From contig NZ_JAUTDR010000005.1 of NCBI RefSeq assembly GCF_030649675.1, positions 1 to 64,000 on the forward strand: DNA of 64,000 nucleotides, in the 5' to 3' direction. The notes beneath the pieces were generated by a model. The model was not told the DNA's origin, did not search any database, and saw only the letters and a program-made list of their open reading frames with translations. Both the position numbers and the translations under genes were made by a program. This stretch comes from Haliea sp. E1-2-M8 (GTDB taxonomy: Bacteria; Pseudomonadota; Gammaproteobacteria; Pseudomonadales; Halieaceae). Positions 59,288 to 64,000 of the stretch are shown piece after piece (within the stretch, counting starts at the first letter, position 1; each line of letters begins with the position of its first letter).

Positions 59288-60968
59288 ATCCCTGCCACCT
59301 GCCCTCGCCCTGATCGGCGGTGCGCTGCTGACCGCAGCGATCAGCTCGCGCCAGATCCGTGCCTTCGTGGTCATTGGCGCACCGCTGGTGTGCCTGTACG
59401 GCATCTGGCAGGTTCCCGATGGCGTGAGCCTTGAGGCGTCCTTCCTCGGCTACACACTGGAACTGGTGGAGGGCAGCCCCGTACGCAGGCTCTTTGCCAC
59501 TATTTTTGCCCTCATGGCGGCGACCGGCGGCCTGTTTGCCTTCAACCACGCCCGGCGCACCGAGCTGGTCGCAGCCCAGTTCTATGCCGCCGGTGCGGTC
59601 GGCGTCTGCTTCGCCGGCGACCTGCTGACCCTGTTCCTGTTCTGGGAGCTGATGGCCCTGTTTTCCACGGTGGTTGTGTGGTGCGGAGGCACGGAAAAGG
59701 CGCGTGCCGCGGGCGTGCGCTACGCCATCATGCATCTGCTGGGCGGCGTGATTCTGAAGGTGGGCATCGAAGGTGTGCTGATCAGCACCGGGTCGCTGGA
59801 TGTGCGGCCACTGCAGGCGACGGATTTCAATACCTGGATGATCCTGATCGGCATCCTGATCAATGCCGCCGCGCCGCCCCTGTCGGCCTGGCTATCCGAC
59901 GCCTACCCGAACGCCAGCCCCACCGGCTCGGTCTACTTGTCCGCCTTCACCACCAAGACTGCAATTCTCGCCTTGATCCTGCTGTTCCCGGGCGAATCGA
60001 TCCTGATCTGGGTTGGCGTGTTCATGATCTTCTACGGCATCATCTATGCCCTGCTGGAAAACGACATCCGCCGCATCCTGGCGTTCTCCATCGTCAACCA
60101 GGTGGGTTTCATGGTCTGTGCCGTGGGGATCGGCACCGAGATGGCGATTAACGGCGCCGCCGCCCACGCCTTTGCCCATATCATCTACAAGGCCCTGCTG
60201 TTCATGAGCGCGGGCGTGGTGGTGATGCGTACCGGCATGCACCTGTGCACCGACGTCGGCGGCCTGTTCCGCACCATGCCCATCACCATGTGGTGTGGCA
60301 TCATCGGGGCGCTGGCGATCTCCAGCTTCCCGCTCACTTCCGGCTTCACTACCAAGAGCATGATTTCCCAGGCCTCCGTCGACGAGGGCCTGATGCTGGT
60401 GTACTTCCTGCTGGCCGCTGCTTCCGCGGGCGTGTTCCTGCACGCGGGCATCAAGTTTCCCTGGTTTGTATTTTTCCAGAAAGACTCCGGGCTGCGGCCC
60501 AAGGATGCGCCCTGGAACATGACCCTGGCGATGCTGTTCTTCGCCGGAATGTGCATCCTGCTGGGGGTTTTCCCGCAGCTGCTCTACCCGCTGTTGCCCT
60601 ACGCCGTGGAGTATGAGCCCTACAAGGCAAGCAAGGTGCTGTTCTACCTGCAGCTGCTGCTGTTCTCCGGGCTCGCCTTCTTCCTGCTGTTACCGTGGAT
60701 GCAGCGCACCCTCACCATCTCGCTGGATGTGGACTGGCTCTGGCGCAAGGGCCTGCCGCTGCTGGCGCGCTTTGGGGCAAGGGTGGGTTCGCCGCTGGTC
60801 AATGCGGCACAATCCCGGCTCGACGATGCCTTCAATGCGGTCACCACCTCAGCGCGCAACACCATGGGCCACGCCGGCCCCCTGGGGCGTTCCTGGGAGA
60901 TCGGCACCACCGCCCTGTGGATTGTGCTGCTGCTGATGGTGTACGTGTTCGCCTACTACCTGTTCTGA
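59280..60968 (+). CDS. MrpD-like subunit, third copy
   Basis: A 562-residue ND5-like subunit with a longer C-terminus. The key residues are in LFWELMALFSTVV (Glu), FTTKTAILALIL (Lys) and NDIRRILAFSIVNQVGF. After the main helices an amphipathic stretch (residues about 480-535) leads to a last helix ALWIVLLLMVYVFAYYLF, similar to the lateral helix extension of NuoL and MrpA. It could fill the MrpA position, which no other gene in this operon does. Confidence 0.87.
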   Translation: MFESLPPALALIGGALLTAAISSRQIRAFVVIGAPLVCLYGIWQVPDGVSLEASFLGYTLELVEGSPVRRLFATIFALMAATGGLFAFNHARRTELVAAQFYAAGAVGVCFAGDLLTLFLFWELMALFSTVVVWCGGTEKARAAGVRYAIMHLLGGVILKVGIEGVLISTGSLDVRPLQATDFNTWMILIGILINAAAPPLSAWLSDAYPNASPTGSVYLSAFTTKTAILALILLFPGESILIWVGVFMIFYGIIYALLENDIRRILAFSIVNQVGFMVCAVGIGTEMAINGAAAHAFAHIIYKALLFMSAGVVVMRTGMHLCTDVGGLFRTMPITMWCGIIGALAISSFPLTSGFTTKSMISQASVDEGLMLVYFLLAAASAGVFLHAGIKFPWFVFFQKDSGLRPKDAPWNMTLAMLFFAGMCILLGVFPQLLYPLLPYAVEYEPYKASKVLFYLQLLLFSGLAFFLLLPWMQRTLTISLDVDWLWRKGLPLLARFGARVGSPLVNAAQSRLDDAFNAVTTSARNTMGHAGPLGRSWEIGTTALWIVLLLMVYVFAYYLF

Positions 60969-60980
60969 GTAGTGGCCGGG

Positions 60981-62396
60981 TCAGTCCCCGGCCAGGTCAG
61001 TCAACAGTGCGTGCCAGAGGGTCAGCGAGTTCGGCAGGCTGAATACGGTAACGCGCTCGTTGAGGCCGTGGGCAAATTCATCCTCCGGCTTCAGGAATAT
61101 ACCCGTCAAGGTGTAGCTGGGTATTCCGGCAGCGCGGAAGTGCAGCGCGTCAGTGGCTCCGGAAGCCATGGCGGGAACGATAGGCACCCCGGGATAATCG
61201 ATATGCACAGCCTGCTCTATCGCCGCGAACAGGTCCTCCCGCAGGGGTGAGGGATCGCTCGCTATCGGATTGTCCAGAATCGCCCAGGACAGAGTATCGT
61301 CCGCGACCACCGCCTGCAGTTCTGCCAGGGTTTCCTCAATCCCGATGCCGGGAAAAATTCGACAGTTGATGGTCGCAGTGGCGGACTGTGGCAGTGCGTT
61401 CTCGGCGTGACCCGCGCTGAGCATGGTTGCCACACAGGTTGTGCCCGTAGTGCCCGCGTACTCTGGATGCTCCCGCAGCAGGGCTACTGCTGCAGGATCG
61501 TCGGAACCGTCCGCAAACGCCTGCATGGCGGCGCCGACTTCACCCCCGACCAGCGGCGCGCTGCGAGCGAAGAACGAACGCGTCAGTTCCGTAGCCATCA
61601 CGGGGAACTCATGGGCCTGCAGCTTGCGCAGAGCCTGCGCAAGGTCGTAGATTGCATTATCCTTGCGTGGCAATGAGCTGTGACCGCCGGGATTGCGTGC
61701 GGTCATGGTAAAGGTGGCGTAGGTCTTTTCCGCAGAGGTGACGACAAAGGAAAAAGGATTACCATCTTCGTCAAGCTGGCCACCGCCACCATCCACCACA
61801 AAGGCGAATTCCGCATCAATCAATTCGCGGTACTGGCTGGTCAGCAATTGCGTCGTGGCCATCTCGGTCTCCTCGTCGCCGGTAAAGGCAATGACAAGAT
61901 CCCGCGAGGGGACAAAGCCCTCGGACTTCAGGCGCAGGAACGTGGTAGTGAGCACGGCGATATCAAATTTGTTATCCGCCACACCGCGACCGAAATAAAA
62001 GCCGCCCTCCTCAATCAGGGTGAAGGGGTCGCGCTCCCAATCCTCCGGATAAGCGTCCACGACATCCATATGCGCCGAGAGAAGAATCGGTTTTTTGCCG
62101 GAGCGTCCATCGCCGCGATAGCGCACCACCAGGGCAGCTGTATCGGCGTGAGGAATCACCATGACATCCTCCTGCGGGAAGCCGCCCACGAGAAAACGCT
62201 GCTCGAGGAAGCTTGCAAGCCTCGGCACCTCGCCGAACCCTGCCGCCGTGCGCATCGGAATACTGTCGCGCAGAATGTCGAACGCCACGCGGTGGAAGGG
62301 CACAGCCTCTTCCTCCAGTACTGCCTCCTGGGCAGTGGTGGTTGTCGCGGCCATCGCCACGGTTATCATGCCTAGCCAACGCGTTATTGCTGCCAT
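60981..62396 (-). CDS. M20-family metallopeptidase
   Basis: A 471-residue secreted zinc peptidase (signal peptide near ITRWLGMITVAMAATTTTAQ). The M20 zinc residues are visible: His/Asp in LLSAHMDVVD, the bridging Asp in GVADNKFD, the Glu pair in FTGDEETEM and a later His in HSSLPRKDN. It should cleave short peptides or acylated amino acids. The start at 62396 gives a clean signal peptide. The gene follows an amidohydrolase, suggesting joint peptide breakdown. Confidence 0.87.
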   Translation of the reverse strand: MAAITRWLGMITVAMAATTTTAQEAVLEEEAVPFHRVAFDILRDSIPMRTAAGFGEVPRLASFLEQRFLVGGFPQEDVMVIPHADTAALVVRYRGDGRSGKKPILLSAHMDVVDAYPEDWERDPFTLIEEGGFYFGRGVADNKFDIAVLTTTFLRLKSEGFVPSRDLVIAFTGDEETEMATTQLLTSQYRELIDAEFAFVVDGGGGQLDEDGNPFSFVVTSAEKTYATFTMTARNPGGHSSLPRKDNAIYDLAQALRKLQAHEFPVMATELTRSFFARSAPLVGGEVGAAMQAFADGSDDPAAVALLREHPEYAGTTGTTCVATMLSAGHAENALPQSATATINCRIFPGIGIEETLAELQAVVADDTLSWAILDNPIASDPSPLREDLFAAIEQAVHIDYPGVPIVPAMASGATDALHFRAAGIPSYTLTGIFLKPEDEFAHGLNERVTVFSLPNSLTLWHALLTDLAGD

Positions 62397-62415
62397 TTGT
62401 AGTCTGTCCTCGCTC

Positions 62416-63741
62416 TCAGTTGCGTGCCGGCTCAAGGTAAACCGAGCCGCCCTTCATGACCGCGACCACGGTCTCCAAAACGGTTATATCTTCAAGTGGG
62501 TTGCCTGGCACGGCAACCAGGTCGGCCCACTTGCCGGGGCCAATCGACCCGACCTGCTCTTCCCAACCCAGCATTTCAGCGGCCGACAGGGTCGCGGCGC
62601 GGATCGCCTGCATCGGTGTCATACCATAGCGCACCATCCAGGCAAACTGCAGCGCGTTGTCGCCGTGAGGGTATACCCCGCTGTCGGTGCCATAGGCCAG
62701 CCTGACGCCGGCCGCATGCGCCTTGCGGAAGTTTTCCCGTTGCACGTCTGCCGTGGCATCGTTCTTGGCCAACATTTCTGCCGGCCAGCCCTCCAGTCTG
62801 CCCGCGCGGTCGATGTATTCCGCGTTGTAGATGTCCGCTACCAGCCAGGTGCCGCGCTCGCGCATCAATTCGATACTCTCAGCATCGAGCAGGGAGCCGT
62901 GTTCAATGGAGCGCACCCCCGCGCGCACCGCGGCCTTGATACCCTCGGCACCATGGGCATGGGCGGTGACGTAAACCCCGTACTGTGCTGCCTCTGCAAC
63001 GGCGGCCCGCAGTTCTTCCTCACTGAGCTCCTGGGCACCGATTTGGGTACCCGTGGTCAGTACCGCCCCGGTAGCCAGGGTCTTGATGAACGTTGCTCCA
63101 TTCTGAATCAAGGTGCGCACCCGCTCGCGAACCTCGTCCGGTGAGCGGACCACGCCAAAGCGCAAATCCGCAGGAACCGCAACATCGAACGCCTGCCCGG
63201 TGATATCGCCAGCGCCCCCAGGTACCGTTATATAGGCACCGACCACCGCCATGCGCGGCCCGGGGACGATACCGCCATCAATGGCGTCGCGCAGGGCAAC
63301 GTCGTTGAACGCCCGCCAAACCCCCACATCGCGCACCGTGGTGAAGCCGGCCAGCAGCGTTCTTTCGGCGTGGGCCACACCCTGCAATACACTCTGTGCA
63401 GCGGTCATTTCCAGCGGTGCCAGCACGTTCGCACTCTGGGCAGAGTCCGCCAGATGCGTATGCATATCCATCAGCCCGGGCAGCACTGTCCAGGCCGACC
63501 AATCGTGCACTGTGGCATTTTCGGGCACCGCCGCGGCAGACCAGGGCTGCACCGCCAGGATCCGGCCGCCCTGAATGGTGATCATCTGGTCCGACAGCAA
63601 GCGTTCGTTGACGATATCCAGAAGACTGCCGGCACGCACGACCGATACCACCTCCCCGGCGGAACTCCCGATCAACGGCAGCAGTAACAAGAGGGCCGTC
63701 AGGACAGCCCTGCACAGCCCGGTTCTCCACCACCCAGCCAC
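62416..63741 (-). CDS. Secreted amidohydrolase (prolidase-like)
   Basis: A 441-residue amidohydrolase. The signal peptide is LCRAVLTALLLLLPLIGSSAG. The metal ligands appear in MDMHTHLAD (HxH), a lysine in FIKTLATGAV, histidines in VTAHAHG and IEHGS, and the aspartate in LAYGTDSGVYPHGDN. This is the pattern of Xaa-Pro dipeptidase-type amidohydrolases. A GTG at 63741, 4 bases after the receptor stop, gives a normal signal peptide and is chosen; an ATG at 63909 would lie inside the receptor gene. Confidence 0.85.
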   Translation of the reverse strand: MAGWWRTGLCRAVLTALLLLLPLIGSSAGEVVSVVRAGSLLDIVNERLLSDQMITIQGGRILAVQPWSAAAVPENATVHDWSAWTVLPGLMDMHTHLADSAQSANVLAPLEMTAAQSVLQGVAHAERTLLAGFTTVRDVGVWRAFNDVALRDAIDGGIVPGPRMAVVGAYITVPGGAGDITGQAFDVAVPADLRFGVVRSPDEVRERVRTLIQNGATFIKTLATGAVLTTGTQIGAQELSEEELRAAVAEAAQYGVYVTAHAHGAEGIKAAVRAGVRSIEHGSLLDAESIELMRERGTWLVADIYNAEYIDRAGRLEGWPAEMLAKNDATADVQRENFRKAHAAGVRLAYGTDSGVYPHGDNALQFAWMVRYGMTPMQAIRAATLSAAEMLGWEEQVGSIGPGKWADLVAVPGNPLEDITVLETVVAVMKGGSVYLEPARN

Positions 63742-63745
63742 CGGC

Positions 63746-64000
63746 CTAGAATCGCTGGCCAAAGCGGATTCCGTAACGGGCAGGTCGGTTGGTGTAAATC
63801 GGCAGGTCGACAAAATTGTCCTGACTGGCAAGGATAACCGCGCGTTCGTCGAAGATATTGTCGGCGAACAGTTCCAGCGTCCAGGAACCTTTCTCGACAC
63901 CGAATGCAACGTTGACCAGATTGTAGGACGGCTGTCGTATACGGCTGCTTACGTCGAGCGAGTTCCAGCTGTCGTCAGTGTAGGACCAGGCCGTCTGGAT
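63746..64000 (-). CDS. TonB-dependent receptor, C-terminal end (cut by window)
   Basis: The frame in this stretch codes for the last 84 residues of a TonB-dependent receptor and its stop. It shows the typical last strands: SYNLVNVAFGVEKGSW, then LELFADNIFDERA, and the terminal RPARYGIRFGQRF with the aromatic C-terminus. The rest lies beyond the window. The amidohydrolase begins four bases after it, so receptor, amidohydrolase and peptidase form one likely operon that takes up and digests peptides. The ligand is not known. Confidence 0.88.
   Translation of the reverse strand: MQTAWSYTDDSWNSLDVSSRIRQPSYNLVNVAFGVEKGSWTLELFADNIFDERAVILASQDNFVDLPIYTNRPARYGIRFGQRF

Overview
The window is high-GC, densely coded DNA typical of a marine gammaproteobacterium. 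The aryl polyene pigment locus, the many TonB-dependent receptors, the CoA-dependent catabolic genes and an Mrp-type cation antiporter suggest the Halieaceae/Cellvibrionales-like oligotrophs, but that placement is an inference from gene content and no taxonomic marker gene is present.

Bases 199-18002 form an aryl polyene (APE) biosynthetic cluster. Two genes on the minus strand (a phosphopantetheinyl transferase and a small secreted 'excinuclease-like' protein) face a long plus-strand operon. The operon encodes a chain-length-factor-like ketosynthase (ApeC), an acyltransferase, two acyl carrier proteins (ApeE, ApeF), a membrane protein, an aryl-activating ligase fused to a dehydratase (ApeH-ApeI), a glycosyltransferase, an LpxL-like acyltransferase, a thioesterase, a LolA-like carrier, an MMPL exporter, a flavin-dependent halogenase-like protein, a DUF3261 lipoprotein, and the elongation set ApeO (KS), ApeP (DH), ApeQ (KR) and ApeR (KS). 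An AT-rich methyltransferase gene follows after a gap. Most operon genes overlap at their stop/start codons. Together they should activate an aryl acid on an ACP, extend it by iterative type II polyketide chemistry, attach the polyene to a lipid and export it to the outer membrane.

Bases 18003-20460 look like a decayed mobile-element region: a RadC-type JAB protein, a small zinc-knuckle protein, short tandem repeats and a phage terminase small subunit, ending at a tRNA-Val/tRNA-Asp pair. Bases 20812-25697 are ordinary housekeeping genes: QueD, a LysE-type exporter, a DUF3301 protein, a YbfF-like esterase, a lipoprotein, an ECH1-type dienoyl-CoA isomerase and a YdjA-like nitroreductase.

Bases 26012-40926 hold accessory metabolism: a TonB-dependent receptor, a stand-alone ketosynthase divergent from a GlxA-type AraC regulator, a TPR-sulfotransferase, and an apparent four-gene unit (TonB receptor, Tat-exported spermidine-dehydrogenase-like flavoprotein, NhaC antiporter, secreted cupin), then a thiolase. 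RibB with a degenerate GTP cyclohydrolase II domain follows.

Bases 42099-50451 encode a CoA-ester catabolic set: two crotonases, a nitroreductase, a FadD-type acyl-CoA ligase, two thiolase-fold proteins of the Ltp/SCPx type, two DUF35 OB-fold partners and a divergent extradiol dioxygenase. It resembles parts of bacterial steroid or aromatic degradation. Next come a periplasmic solute-binding protein, an MFS transporter and a RIO-type kinase.

Bases 53609-60968 are a nine-gene Mrp-like Na+/H+ antiporter operon with three ND5/MrpD-type subunits and a DUF4040-MnhB fusion. The right edge (60981-64000, minus strand) is a TonB receptor (cut by the window end), an amidohydrolase and an M20 metallopeptidase, probably a peptide-scavenging operon.
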